Positions 23,311-33,357 are shown, numbered from the stretch's first letter. The stretch is DNA of 64,000 nucleotides from Maratus speciosus (GCA_963932465.1 OZ010793.1:369424459-369488458); one strand, 5' to 3'. Notes: generated by a model not told the origin, from the letters alone. Program-made: numbers and translations.

Positions 23311-23707
23311 GCAAACACGGCTTCAGTCTAATGACACGAAGTTAATCCAAGCGTTCCAGCCCAGTTTGCAGACATCCAGTATAATGCCATTTAATAATAT
23401 TACATTTACAGACTTTAAAAATAAGGCCCAGATGTAGTAATATTTTTTATTTTTATTGTTCTTTTTTATCTTTTTGCTCATTTATGTCATTTTTTAAAAC
23501 ACGATTTTTTTTGTCTTATTTAAAATTAAAGAAATTATATAATAATAATAAAAAAAAAAAATCAGAAATATATTTTCATTGAAAAATTACAACTGGAATT
23601 CGTTTAACTAATTTCCACGCCCGTGTGAATATTATCAATAAAATCAATCAGTAAAGTAAATCTTATAAATAAAGTAAATCAGTAAAATAAAGTAAATCAA
23701 TTCTTAC

Positions 23708-23825
23708 CTTGAATGTAGTCCATCATATTGTAGAGGATGATTATAGCTAAGATGGCTCCATAAATTAGAAGTAGCTTTTGCAAATACCGGTCGAACGCAT
23801 ATACTGCATACTGCAATTTTTTCAT
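23708..23825 (-). CDS. First coding exon of a type II/single-pass membrane protein (captured)
   Basis: On the minus strand, ATG at 23825-23823 opens 39 codons plus one base, ending at a splice donor AAG|GTAAGA (GT at 23707-23706). A TAA stop lies immediately upstream in frame, fixing the start. The peptide starts MKKLQYAVYAFDRYLQK (residues 1-17), continues with a hydrophobic segment LLLIYGAILAIIILY (residues 18-32) and then NMMDYIQ. Short, basic, cytoplasmic-type N-terminus plus an uncleaved signal anchor is the layout of Golgi type II glycosyl- or sulfotransferases, but I cannot identify the protein. The exon lies inside the hAT-like element, so it is probably a transduplicated gene start. 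No second exon was found. Confidence 0.6.
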
Positions 23826-24070
23826 TTATTACTTCACCATTTTCATTACCTGGGCATTCAAAATATTGCCACACGTTACTCTTAGCCTCTTTGTTTTAAA
23901 TCACTTGATTATAATTCGCACAATTTACCCGACACCGTACGTTCATCTTACTATAAAATATAAAATCACTGCCGATAACTAGCTCGAGAAGACCATACGA
24001 ACGAGCATTGAATGAAGCCTATAGACAATAGCAATTATTGACTCAACAATGAACAGATGTTCCAGCTCAT
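23826..24070 (-). promoter_or_regulatory. Candidate 5' UTR and proximal promoter of the captured exon
   Basis: This lies upstream of the minus-strand ATG. It has normal base composition rather than simple sequence. A TATA-like TTATATTTTATAG (minus strand) lies about 125-140 bp upstream of the ATG. The segment ends at the start of a 246-bp tandem duplication. Promoter assignment is inference from position. Confidence 0.35.
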
Positions 24071-24566
24071 GTCATTGGCCAGGACGTATCAAACTTGATA
24101 TGTTCTAATATGTCTAGACCAATAGTAGCAGCGAAATTAAATCAACGACGATTAAAACATTATTCAGTAACGAACGGACATATGTATGTTGATATATTAG
24201 AATATGAATTATTCTGGGTCTGGGATATGAATGAAAGACAGATTATCACGGGAGGGAATTTGGAATAAAGCGGGGCTGCGAATAAATGCATCTATCGGAT
24301 GAGAGAAAGGATTGAAGTCATTGGCCAGGACGTATCAAAGACTTGATATGTTCTAATATGTCTAAACCAATAGTAGCAGCGAAATTAAAACAACGACGAT
24401 TAAACCCTTATTCAGTAACGAACGGACATATGTATGTTGATATATTAGAATATGAATTAGTTTGGGTCTGGGATATGAACGAAAGACAGATTATCACGGG
24501 AGGGAATTTGGAATAAAGCGGGGCTGCGAATAAATACATCTATCGGATGAGAGAAAGGTTTGAAGA
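24071..24566. repeat. Tandem duplication, 2 x ~246 bp, upstream of the captured exon
   Basis: Units start GTCATTGGCCAGGACGTATC at 24071 and 24317 and end GGATGAGAGAAAGG(A/T)TTGAAG. They differ at only a few positions, so the duplication is recent relative to neighbouring repeats. Each carries CATTGGCC, an inverted CCAAT-box core, and CAATAGTAGCAGCGAAATTA. It lies 246 bp upstream of the exon's ATG. Confidence 0.85.
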
Positions 24567-24776
24567 AGTTATTGGTTACGCAATATTCGGCGCTTTTTCT
24601 TCTTGCGGTTCGAAGTCGTGGTGCGGGAAAAAAATGTTATTGGGATATATAAGTAGAGCCAGAGATTAGATATCGCTATTGGGATATATCGTTAGAGTCA
24701 GAGCTTACATATTGTTATTGCGATAGTTAAAAAATATCAATATTTGACCGATATATTGATAATTAATCCAGCCCTA

Positions 24777-24784
24777 ATAGGTGA
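24777..24784. repeat. Target-site duplication of the hAT-like element (right)
   Basis: ATAGGTGA, exact copy of 18782-18789, directly after TCCAGCCCTA. Confidence 0.9.
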
Positions 24785-25184
24785 TAATATTCCTTACCGT
24801 CTCTTTTTTTACCATTTCGTCCCTTTTTTTACCTTACAGTCCCTTCTTTAACACCCCTTTAAGACAATGTTATACAAAAATTCTGTATTAAAAGTACTAC
24901 ATTTGTATTATTTCTTATTTGAATGTCCTGTGGGTACTATTCAAATTCATTAAAAGTACAAATTTAGAAGAAAATAAAAAGTTATAGGGGTAAAATGGTA
25001 AGGAAAATTTAAACTCGCAAGTTTAACTTAAACTTCAGTTAAATAAAAAATTTTTCGCTGCTGACCATTTTCTCTTTATTTTGAATCATTAAGGCTTCCG
25101 TCTATCAGATTAAAATGTCATTTTAGCAAGTTTAATTTCGCCAGATTTTTTTCCCCAAAAGTCAAAAGATTCTGAGAATGCCCC

Positions 25185-25444
25185 ATATCTTATGTCTGTG
25201 CCACTGGCCAAAAGGGGGTGCAGGAGCAAAAAACGTTCTAAAAATGCGATTTTTGTGTTACTGAAGGGCTTAAAAACATGAAATTAGGAATGGTAGTTAA
25301 TTATAAGATACTAAAGATCTCTAAGGACATTTGTTTAAAAAATCGAAATTAAAAAGGTGTGAAAATGCGCGAAAAGCGTTCTATAAAACGTTCTAAATGG
25401 CGATTTTTACGCAATTTCAGGAAGTACCAAACCGATTTAAAAAA
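25185..25444 (+). repeat. Helitron ~300-bp repeat unit between two insertions
   Basis: Matches the units at 33360-35890: TTATGTCTGTGCCACTGG, GGGGGTGCAGGAGCAAAAAA, GTGTTACTGAAGGGC, GTGAAAATGCGCGAAAAGCG and CGCAATTTCAGGAAGTACC. It is stranded between the right end of the TIR element and the left end of the HINE-like element, which shows both entered a pre-existing Helitron array. The 60-codon frame at 25359 is not a gene. Confidence 0.85.
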
Positions 25445-25499
25445 GTCCTTCCGGCCAGTGCCGGGAGGAAGAGGTAGCTTTCATTTTCCGTATTTTAAA

Positions 25500-28400
25500 A
25501 AAGCCAACTTATATTATTCAAACACACGAAGCTCAATTTAGTGGAAACCGAATATAGGAGATTCAATATTAATTTTTATCAATACTAAATCATTATGAAT
25601 GAGAATTTCGCGAAATTAGTCAGCTTTATCCAAGCTGCTTTTATTTAAACTAACTTATATTTGGCTGCCAAATTCGGCGATTTCTTAAAGTTCCTGCCAT
25701 TTTAAGACAACATGGTGGATGAGGCTAATCAGTGAACTTGGTCGAGACCTTAGTAATGGCTGTGCACATGCTCACTCACATCGGAATCGGTTGATATATA
25801 CGAGTGCTGTCGCAGGGAAAAAATAAGTTTTTCAAATTGTCTTCAGATCCTTCTATAACAACTAAATCTTTCAGAAATCTAAAATCTATTGTTTCATTCA
25901 CCTTAGTTAGAGATTGTAGATCAATTTAGTACCATTGGTTTTAAGTTAACGTTTGGTTTTTTCCCTTTAAACTTTACATGAAAAACTGCAATTTTTGAAC
26001 ATTTTCCCCATAGACTTAACATGGGATAAACAATGGAATTCTATTGTCCTAAAATCTACCTAAAACTGTTCAAAATGATAATATATTGTATTTTTCACTT
26101 AGATAAGATTACAAGCTTTAATTTGATACCTATTATGTCCAAAAATATTGATATTTACTATGCCAAATGATTATTTTAAAAAATGTTCTTTTTTGTGATT
26201 TTTGAAATCTGAAGTAACCCTCATTCCCATAGAGAAACATGGGATTCTGGAGGCATATTCTATACTTTTAACATAGCTTAATTTTTATGATCTCTTTATT
26301 ATTTTGAAAAACTAACGCCAGATCTCGATATTTTGAACTTTTAGCTTTTCTCCGCCTCCACCCATGTCTCTCTAGGACAATTTGATAATTATTAATTGAC
26401 TTTTGAAAAAGTGTCATTTTTTGAAGAAATTTTTCCGATTTCCCATAGGAATGTATTAGGTTGTTTACTTTTTAAATTTAATTTTTTAACTACTACTTAT
26501 GTACCGATCTTTTATACATTTATATATTCTGAAAGTTGAAACTTTACTCTTTTTAGCGGTACTAATTGTTTTAACATTGAATTCCTAGAAGTACCTTTAA
26601 TTTTAATTTTAAAATTGGTATTTTTTGATTTGGAGCGGTTGAGTGGACACTGGTTGCTCTCACACAATTCGTGCCCAATAAGGGCAAGTCAATATTAATG
26701 CTTTAAAATAATTGAAAATTCAAGTAGGTTGCCTTTACATTTGAGTTAATACAATTGACGCCAAACTAACTTAAAGTTCAGTGATTAGTTACAGCTACTT
26801 AGCCCTTTTCAGGTCAGTAAACCGCCATTATTGGCCACGTATTTTCCCTATGGGAAACGCAATGTTAATAGTAAATCTATTTAAAAGCCTACCAGCACTT
26901 TCTAAAACAAAACTATGAATGACATCTAAGAAATACAAAATCTGTAGGGGTCCACACCTGGAATAACTTATAAAAATCCCAAAATCATCGGATGTTAAAG
27001 AACATCCTCCATTTTGTTTCTAAAAAAAAAAAAAAAAAAAAATCTCTCAAAGCCTTAAAATAATACATAAATGAATTACAATAAAATACTAAAAATGATT
27101 ATTTAACTAATTTTTCGATGGCAACATGTACAGGAAGGTCTCCAACTTTTAGTACAATAATTAACTACTGGGTTTGCCATCTAATTACTAAAACACGCCA
27201 TTTTGTTTCTGATGGGTGTATTATACATTTGAATTATTGCATAAAATGCTAAATAACTCGAAAAGTATTGGTCGTAGGGGTATTCTGCTGCACCAAAGTC
27301 AGCTGCAAACCGCTTAAGTGACCCCCCCCCCCACCGTCTTTTCCACTATTCTGTTTACCTCTAGCACAGTTAGGAGCGTACCGGGGAGGGGTCAAATGGG
27401 GCTCTTCATTATTTTAGCTTTTATTTTTGTTACTGTCATATTTTTGACACTTTTTTAATTACTTTACTATTATTTCTACTGTCACCATCTTTTGCACCAA
27501 TTTTTGCCCCCCTCCCTTATCTATAACAATTGCTACTTTTTTCCTAATTTGGCTAGAGACATGGTTTTTTCTAATTTACATTCATTTTCGACTGTTATAA
27601 CAGTCCCAAGTCACATTTTACACTTTTTATAAGTTGTTAAGGTTTTTCCTTAACATTGGCAACTTTTACAATTATTAAGATATTTTTCTGGTTTTTTCTT
27701 GATTGTACTAGGGGTTGCCAACAATATTGATCCCACTAAAATTTTTTGACCTTGCACTCATTTCTAAGCTTAACATTGACTTCTTTTTTATTATTTGAGT
27801 TATACTTCTGATTTTTTCACTAGGATAACTCATATGACATATTTTCTTGATCCCAATAAACATTTTTACATTTAATATTTTTTATCCTTAACAATAGCAA
27901 CTTTTTTGTTTATTGGGTTATTTCTCAGGTTTTTTCTGGAATGTACTGAAGGTTGCCAACAGTTTTGTTCCCATTTTAAATATTTGACCTAGCACACATT
28001 TCTTTGCCTAACATTGACTGCTTTTTTATTATCTGAGTTATTCTTTTGAGCTTTTCATTGGGATCTCTCATATGACATATACTCTTGATTCAACTAAACA
28101 TTTTTATTATTAGCACTCATTTCCTTAACATTAGCAACATTTTGATTATTGGGCTATTACTCTGGTTTTTTCTTGAATGTATTGGAGGTTGCCAACAGTA
28201 GTGTTCCCATTTTAAATTTTCTGAACTTGCACACATTTCACTGCCTAAAAATGTAATTGCTTAATAAATTTGGGTCATACTTCACATGTCTTACATTCTT
28301 GTTCCCACTTAATACTTTTTCACTTGGCACTGTTATTAATATCAAGAGTGTACATTTGTATAAGTGTAAATTATTTTAAAGCTTGGTAACTTAATGTTTT

Positions 28401-28980
28401 CGATGGATCATGATACTTATTATTTTTGTAAAACTTCAATTAACTTACAACAAATAATCTATACTAAATAACAGGTTATGAAAGAATACATATTATGCCA
28501 GCAAGAGTGCTGGACTGGTAAAAAGGAAGTTTATTACTTTTAATTCAAGTGCATGGCCACGGTGGCATGAGAGGCAGGGGCACATACTCCCCCCCCCCCC
28601 CCCATTTTTTATATTTGGCTATTAAAATTGCTTTCCTTTATTTTATTATTTTGTTTTGTTTTATTTATTCTTCAAATCCTCCCCTTTTTACTTTTCGGCT
28701 CTTAATTTTCTCTTTGTCATTTTCGGTGGTTACGACCACTGGTTTTTGCTTTTAACTATCTATATCCCTTTCTTTCAAAGATGTATGGCGGGGGCCTAGT
28801 GGACCCCTGATCTTTATCTCCAATAATTTATAAATTTATATATTATCTATCTTATATTATTTTAAAATTTATATCCTGGAATTTGATAAATCACGGTTAA
28901 AACTATATCATACTCAAGATAAGTTATCTCTCCAAATATAAGTAACTAACTAAATTATTTGAAAACCTGCTTCTGTATTA
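25500..28980. other. Interior of the HINE-like element, repeats only
   Basis: One diverged ~328-bp unit lies at 25690-25860 (GCCATTTTAAGACAACATGG, GAACTTGGTCGAGACC). From 25900 to 26600 there are repeated CCCATAG...CATGGG-type palindromic phrases. CCATTTTGTTTCT recurs near 27010 and 27192. Poly-A lies at 27023-27042, a C-run at 27320-27331 and a C-run of about 15 at 28590-28604. The 5' boundary of the LINE gag element must fall somewhere here but is not visible. Confidence 0.5.
27540..28335. repeat. Tandem array, ~237-bp units
   Basis: GGTTGCCAACA recurs at about 27713, 27952 and 28187. Each copy is followed by TTCCCATTTTAA- or GATCCCACT-type sequence and then by AACATTG(A/G)C, TCATATGACATAT and a TATTGGG(T/C)TATT block. 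About three and a half units with moderate divergence. No coding content. Confidence 0.75.
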
Positions 28981-28989
28981 ACTACAACG

Positions 28990-31320
28990 ATGGCAACACC
29001 GTCCCAGTCGCCAGAAGGATGTGACATGAACTTAACAACCATATCAAGTATCTGTGGAATAAGTGAAAATATAAATGCCTTCTTTACATACGAGAGTATC
29101 AAGAAACTTATAGTACTTCATAAAAAGAATCGAACACTTTGTTATAATCTGTACAGGGATGAATTACTCAGACAGTTGGCGCACATCAAGGCGGTGGAAA
29201 ATGAAAACTATGAAGAAAGTCCATATCATGAACTCCAGATGCACGATCATAATATACTAATTCATAGAGTCTTGCAGAGATTGTATCACTATAAAAAGAA
29301 AAACAAAAAATGGCACAAAACAGTAAAATTCTTCCAACTACAATTAGAGCATGGAATTGCAATGGAAACGAGAAAGTACAATGAAAGTCCATATTATACA
29401 GCCCAGAACGAAAAAGTGTACAAATTACACAACAATATTACAAATCATAGAGCATCTAGACTACAAGATAAATTTAACTCCGTAGACATAAACGATGACT
29501 CAAATTTCGCAATATACGACCATTTAAATTTGATTGTTGCATATCATGAAATAAAAGAAAGAATAGAAACAGGCAACTTTATCAGTCTTAAACAAGATGA
29601 CAGTCTTAGTGAGGATGAATTTGAGAGAGACTTTCAGCAATACGGGCATTACAGCTCATCGGAGTCTGACGAAGAAAAAGTTGAAAGGTCAGAAGAAGAA
29701 CCTAATACAGATGAAAGATATCTTTCCTCGAGTGAAGGGGATACTGACTGCGAGACCGTAGATAAAGGAAACAAATTCCTAGAAGAAGAAGAGAAAAGTG
29801 ATTTTGACGAGCGGATGTGCATAATAAATGGTAAAAATAATCAGTCGGATAACTTGGAAGATAAAATAACCTATGCAAATAATGAGAAAATATTACTAGA
29901 AAAAATAATAAGGGAAAAGCAAAATGAAATAAATGCTTACAAGGACATGTTAACTGAAAAAGAAGAAATACTTAATGAAGAAAAGATTAAACAACAAGAA
30001 TTGGAAGAAAAAATGAATGTACTGCAAAATAGATATGAAAAAGAAAAAGAAACTAACTCTATAATACTAGAAAAACTAATTAAATTAGAAGAAAAATTAA
30101 CAGAAAAACAGAATGAAATAACAAATAAATCTACAAAAATTGACAATCTACACAAAGAATTACAACAACTACAAAAATATAAGACTAATAAGAAGCAGCT
30201 TCATAATAAAGAAACAATGACAAACCTTCCAAAAATTAAAGAAAAATATACTCAAACAACCAAAAACTCAAAAGAAGACAAAATAAATGAGCAAGTTATT
30301 AATGAGACACATCTGCGAGAAGACAAGAATGATGTAACATCGGAACTCGGGGAAATACAGGATACAAAAAGTGAATATTACTCCCAGGAGAAGCAGCATA
30401 GTATAAGCCTAACAAAAGAAACAGAACTTACACGGATTGAAGAAAAGCTTTATAGATTGGAAAAACTGTTAGAAGAAACAACATTAAAAATAACCAATAG
30501 CTATAGAGAAGAAATAACAACAGATAATTCCATAAGGGAACAGGAGAATTATACAGAAGCAGCAATTCTCATAAAGGGTCTTGAAGGATCAAAAATATCA
30601 GAAATCCAAGAAATAATTACTGCAAACTTATTGCAAGTAGAACATTTGCCATTATTCTATAGCAGAACATCTAAAAACAGAAAAGCTATAATTATAAAAA
30701 CCCAACAAGAATCGCAGTTACTAGAAATATATCAACATATACAAAAAATAGAAGATATAAAAAATATTACGGAAATACAATACAGAAAACATAACACTAA
30801 AAGAATTATCATTATAGGTATTCCAAAAGATACACAGGGAGAATATCTTATAAATCAAATAAAGCAACATCCAAACATAAAGAAAAGTTCATACATCCAG
30901 ATTCAAAAAGTAATACAAAAAAGTTCGTCAAGATATTATCAACTGCTCCTCGAGGTAGACAAGACAACTTCAGACACACTTTTGAGCATGGAACATATAA
31001 ATGTGGGATTACGAAACTGCAGGATTCATCCTTACAGGCCAATCATCAGGTGTGCGAACTGTCAATTGTACGGACACTCCGAAAGTAACTGCAGGAGAAA
31101 TTCAATATGCGCATTCTGTGCGATGGGTCATCAGTACACTAGTTGCACGAATATAAACAAACAGGATCTCAGAAACTGTGCAAATTGTATAAACTTACCA
31201 AATTATTATAAACACACAGCGAACTCAACACAATGCCCCACCTTTATGAATCAGATTAAATACAGGAATGACATTTCCAGTCCAGACACTAGTGGCCTTG
31301 GTGGTGGTGGCTGGTTTTGA
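28990..31320 (+). CDS. LINE ORF1/gag-like nucleocapsid protein, intact, 776 aa
   Basis: Retrotransposon gag-like protein expected to bind element RNA. Residues 1-210 are of unknown fold with two related blocks (NYEESPYHELQ near 77; KYNESPYYTAQ near 133), suggesting an internal duplication. Residues about 215-290 are acidic and serine-rich. Residues about 295-500 are a long Lys/Glu-rich coiled coil. Residues about 545-685 resemble the region preceding zinc knuckles in Jockey-type ORF1 (RIIIIGIPKDTQGEYLINQI...). Three knuckles follow: CANCQLYGHSESNC (688-701, CX2CX4HX4C), CAFCAMGHQYTSC (707-719) and CANC...H...C (730-749). The frame is uninterrupted over 2.3 kb in decayed surroundings, so it is young or selected. 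No ORF2 follows. Confidence 0.85.
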   Translation: MATPSQSPEGCDMNLTTISSICGISENINAFFTYESIKKLIVLHKKNRTLCYNLYRDELLRQLAHIKAVENENYEESPYHELQMHDHNILIHRVLQRLYHYKKKNKKWHKTVKFFQLQLEHGIAMETRKYNESPYYTAQNEKVYKLHNNITNHRASRLQDKFNSVDINDDSNFAIYDHLNLIVAYHEIKERIETGNFISLKQDDSLSEDEFERDFQQYGHYSSSESDEEKVERSEEEPNTDERYLSSSEGDTDCETVDKGNKFLEEEEKSDFDERMCIINGKNNQSDNLEDKITYANNEKILLEKIIREKQNEINAYKDMLTEKEEILNEEKIKQQELEEKMNVLQNRYEKEKETNSIILEKLIKLEEKLTEKQNEITNKSTKIDNLHKELQQLQKYKTNKKQLHNKETMTNLPKIKEKYTQTTKNSKEDKINEQVINETHLREDKNDVTSELGEIQDTKSEYYSQEKQHSISLTKETELTRIEEKLYRLEKLLEETTLKITNSYREEITTDNSIREQENYTEAAILIKGLEGSKISEIQEIITANLLQVEHLPLFYSRTSKNRKAIIIKTQQESQLLEIYQHIQKIEDIKNITEIQYRKHNTKRIIIIGIPKDTQGEYLINQIKQHPNIKKSSYIQIQKVIQKSSSRYYQLLLEVDKTTSDTLLSMEHINVGLRNCRIHPYRPIIRCANCQLYGHSESNCRRNSICAFCAMGHQYTSCTNINKQDLRNCANCINLPNYYKHTANSTQCPTFMNQIKYRNDISSPDTSGLGGGGWF

Positions 31321-31550
31321 TGGGACTAGTTATAACTACAAGGTGTATGAACTTATACATGAACTTATATGAACACTTAACTTTAAAAAGTTGTGGGTAA
31401 TCTATAAACCCTCGTTTGTACATAACAATATTTAGAATAGTTATAATTGATCTTAAAACTTATTTGTTTTCAAGGGGTTCCGCAGGTAGTAAAACTTTTT
31501 CCTACCCTGGGCTTGGGGGTTACACCTTAAGCCAAAAGCTGCTCACTTAC
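31321..31550 (+). mobile_element. 3' untranslated end of the gag-only LINE
   Basis: Directly after the gag stop, without any endonuclease or reverse transcriptase, comes a short tail. It contains GGGGTTCCGCAGGTAGTAAA and CCTACCCTGGGCTTGGGGG and ends in CTCACTTACTTAC. From 31553 the sequence becomes the HINE ~328-bp unit (TTAGAAATTGAAACTGC matches CTAGAAATTCAAAATGC), so the LINE 3' end is at about 31550. The element is thus gag plus tail, a non-autonomous LINE derivative comparable in layout to HAL1 or HeT-A elements. Confidence 0.7.
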
Positions 31551-31552
31551 TT

Positions 31553-33180
31553 ACATTAGAAATTGAAACTGCTATATCTGAGCCATTTTTTAAGATAAAG
31601 ACAAACAAAAAATGCTCGTGAATGCTTATATCAAGGTCAAATACTTATGAAAGAAACCTTTTTCAATTTCTATTTTTTTTTTTTTTTTTTTTTTTTTTGC
31701 ACCTCACTTTAAATATAATTTTTTTTAATTTAATGGCCGCCATTTTGAAACAAGATGGCTCATGAAGCTGGCCAGCGAACTTGGTTGAGATATTGATGTA
31801 TACTATCCACATGCCTTCTTCCATCGAAATAGGCGAATACGTGTGTTATCGCGTGACAAATACAAGATCGTTTCAAAGAGTTAGCCATGCTAGAAATTTA
31901 AAATGCTATAATTCAATATTTTTTAAGATATAAACAAAAGAACAAATTTTCAGAAACAAAAACTGCTCCAGAATCTTTGTATCAAGGCCAAACACACAAT
32001 TTTTTTTTTTTTTCATTTTCCAATTTTTTAATACTTTATTTTAAATTTTAAATTACTTTTTTTTAAATGGCAACCCTTTTGAAACAAGGTGGCGAATGAA
32101 GCTGGCCAACGAACTCGGTCGAGACATTGGTATGTACTATGTACAGATCAAGTTACATCCAAATCGGTTCATAAATACGCCTGTTATCGCGTGACAAAAA
32201 TCAGGTCGTTTTAAAATGTCAGCCACAATAGAAATTCAAAATGCTATAACTCAGCCATTTTTTTAGATATAGACGAAACGAAACCTGTTCCGGAATCTCT
32301 GTATTAAGGTCAAACACATACGAAGAAAATCTTTTTCATTTTCCAATTTTATGGTATCTCATTTTAAATTTTAAATTTTTAAATTTTTTTTAAATGGCCG
32401 CCATTTTGAAACAAGATGGCGGATGAAGCTGGCCAACAAACTCGGTCGAGACATTGGTGTGTACTATGTACACACCGAATTACATCCAAATCGGTTCATA
32501 AATACATCTGTTATTACGTGACAAAAATCAGGACACTTCAAAATGTCAGCCATGCTAGAAATTCAAAATGCTATAACTCAGCCATTTTTTAAGATATAGA
32601 CGAAACAAAAACTGCTCCCGAATCTTTTTATCAAGGTCAAACACATAAGAAAAAAATATTTTTTCAATTTTCAATTTTTGGTACCACACTTCAAATTTAA
32701 ATTTTTCTTAAAAATTTAAATGGCCGCCATTTTTAAACAAGATGGCGGATGATGCTGGCCAACGAGCTCGGTCGAGACATTGGTATGTACTATGTATAAA
32801 CGAAGTTACATCCAAATCGGTTCATAAATACGCCTTTTATCGCGTGACAAAATTCAGGACGTTTCAAAATGTCAGTCACGCTAGAAATTCAAAATGCTAT
32901 AACTCAGCCATTTTTTAAGATATAGACGAAACAAAAATTGCTCCGGAGTCTTTGTATAAAGGTCAAATACATAAGAAAAAAAATATTTTTCCATTTTCAA
33001 TTTTTTGGTACCACATTTCAAATTTTAAATTAAAAAAAAAATTTTAAATGGCCGCCATTTTGAAACAAAATGGCGGATGAAGCTGGCCAACGAACTCGGT
33101 CGAGACATTGGTGTGTACTATGTACACACCGAATTACATCCAAATCGGTTCATAAATACAAGAGTTACAGTGTGACATAG
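31553..33180 (+). repeat. HINE-internal satellite, ~328-bp units x5
   Basis: GGCCGCCATTTTGAAACAAG or close variants occur at about 31736, 32067, 32395, 32722 and 33049, spaced 326-332 bp. Each is followed by ATGGCGGATGAAGCTGGCCA, CTCGGTCGAGACATTGG and AAATCGGTTCATAAATAC. Poly-T tracts at 31673-31698 and 32000-32013 interrupt two units. A sixth, diverged unit is at 25690. No coding content. Confidence 0.9.
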
Positions 33181-33183
33181 GTC

Positions 33184-33185
<2 letters not shown>

Positions 33186-33231
<46 letters not shown>
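33186..33231. repeat. (TA)n microsatellite before the HINE 3' block
   Basis: Over 20 TA dinucleotides directly preceding GAACAGAGGGTGGTTTCGGG. The sister element has a compound microsatellite in the same place (62430-62491). Confidence 0.95.
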
Positions 33232-33233
<2 letters not shown>

Positions 33234-33357
33234 ATTTTGAACAGAGGGTGGTTTCGGGGTCTGGGGGTCATGATCGATGAAAATATACCAAAATTTTTTG
33301 AAATCGCTTTCCTCCGAACGGCTGCAATAGGTAGCTTTTTGTAATGAAAGCTACCTA

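Larger units (their letters stand above)
18790..24776 (-). mobile_element. hAT-like element, ~6.0 kb, carrying foreign segments
   Basis: Starts TAGGGCTGGACGATATC and ends ...TTGATAATTAATCCAGCCCTA, inverted, with sub-terminal ATATCG/CGATAT repeats on both sides. The 8-bp duplication ATAGGTGA is exact. Inside are a Penelope-type RT remnant (19361-20286), a MITE with a GC-rich minisatellite (22241-22660), a degenerate CCCGACCCGA repeat region (22910-23260), a host-like first exon (23708-23825) and a tandem duplication (24071-24566). I see no hAT transposase (no recognisable dimerisation domain or DDE), so it is non-autonomous. Strand follows the exon and RT; the element itself has no proven orientation. 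Confidence 0.8.
18079..25184. mobile_element. TIR DNA transposon inserted in the Helitron (interrupted by hAT)
   Basis: Ends GCGGCATTCTCACAATCTTT (18079) and the inverted AAAGATTCTGAGAATGCCCC (25165-25184) form TIRs of 27 bp with two mismatches. ATAT flanks both sides (18075-18078, 25185-25188). Removing the element restores a normal Helitron repeat unit (GGCTATAT joined to CTTATGTCTGTGCC). Its own sequence is about 1.1 kb (18079-18781 and 24785-25184) once the hAT insertion is removed. No transposase is visible; superfamily unassigned. Confidence 0.8.
25445..33357 (+). mobile_element. HINE/Helentron-like element, ~7.9 kb, inserted in the Helitron
   Basis: The 5' end is a GC-rich hairpin TCCTTCCGGCCAGTGCCGGG followed by GAGGTAGCTTTCATTTTC. 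The 3' end is a stem-loop TAGGTAGCTTTT ... AAAGCTACCTA at 33330-33357, so GGTAGCTTTCATT and AATGAAAGCTACC form short subterminal inverted repeats. A (TA)n microsatellite (33186-33231) precedes the 3' block. Subterminal inverted repeats, a 3' stem-loop and a microsatellite are the hallmarks of DINE-1/HINE-type Helentron relatives. A smaller sister is at 60960-62630. No Rep-helicase seen. Exact end bases are uncertain because the target is an A-run. Confidence 0.7.

Noticed and set aside
29186..31042. Minus-strand frames opposite the gag gene (29186-29392, 29937-30155, 30848-31042)
   Set aside because: They are antisense shadows of the 776-codon gag frame, with serine/phenylalanine-rich composition expected from reversing Lys/Glu codons.
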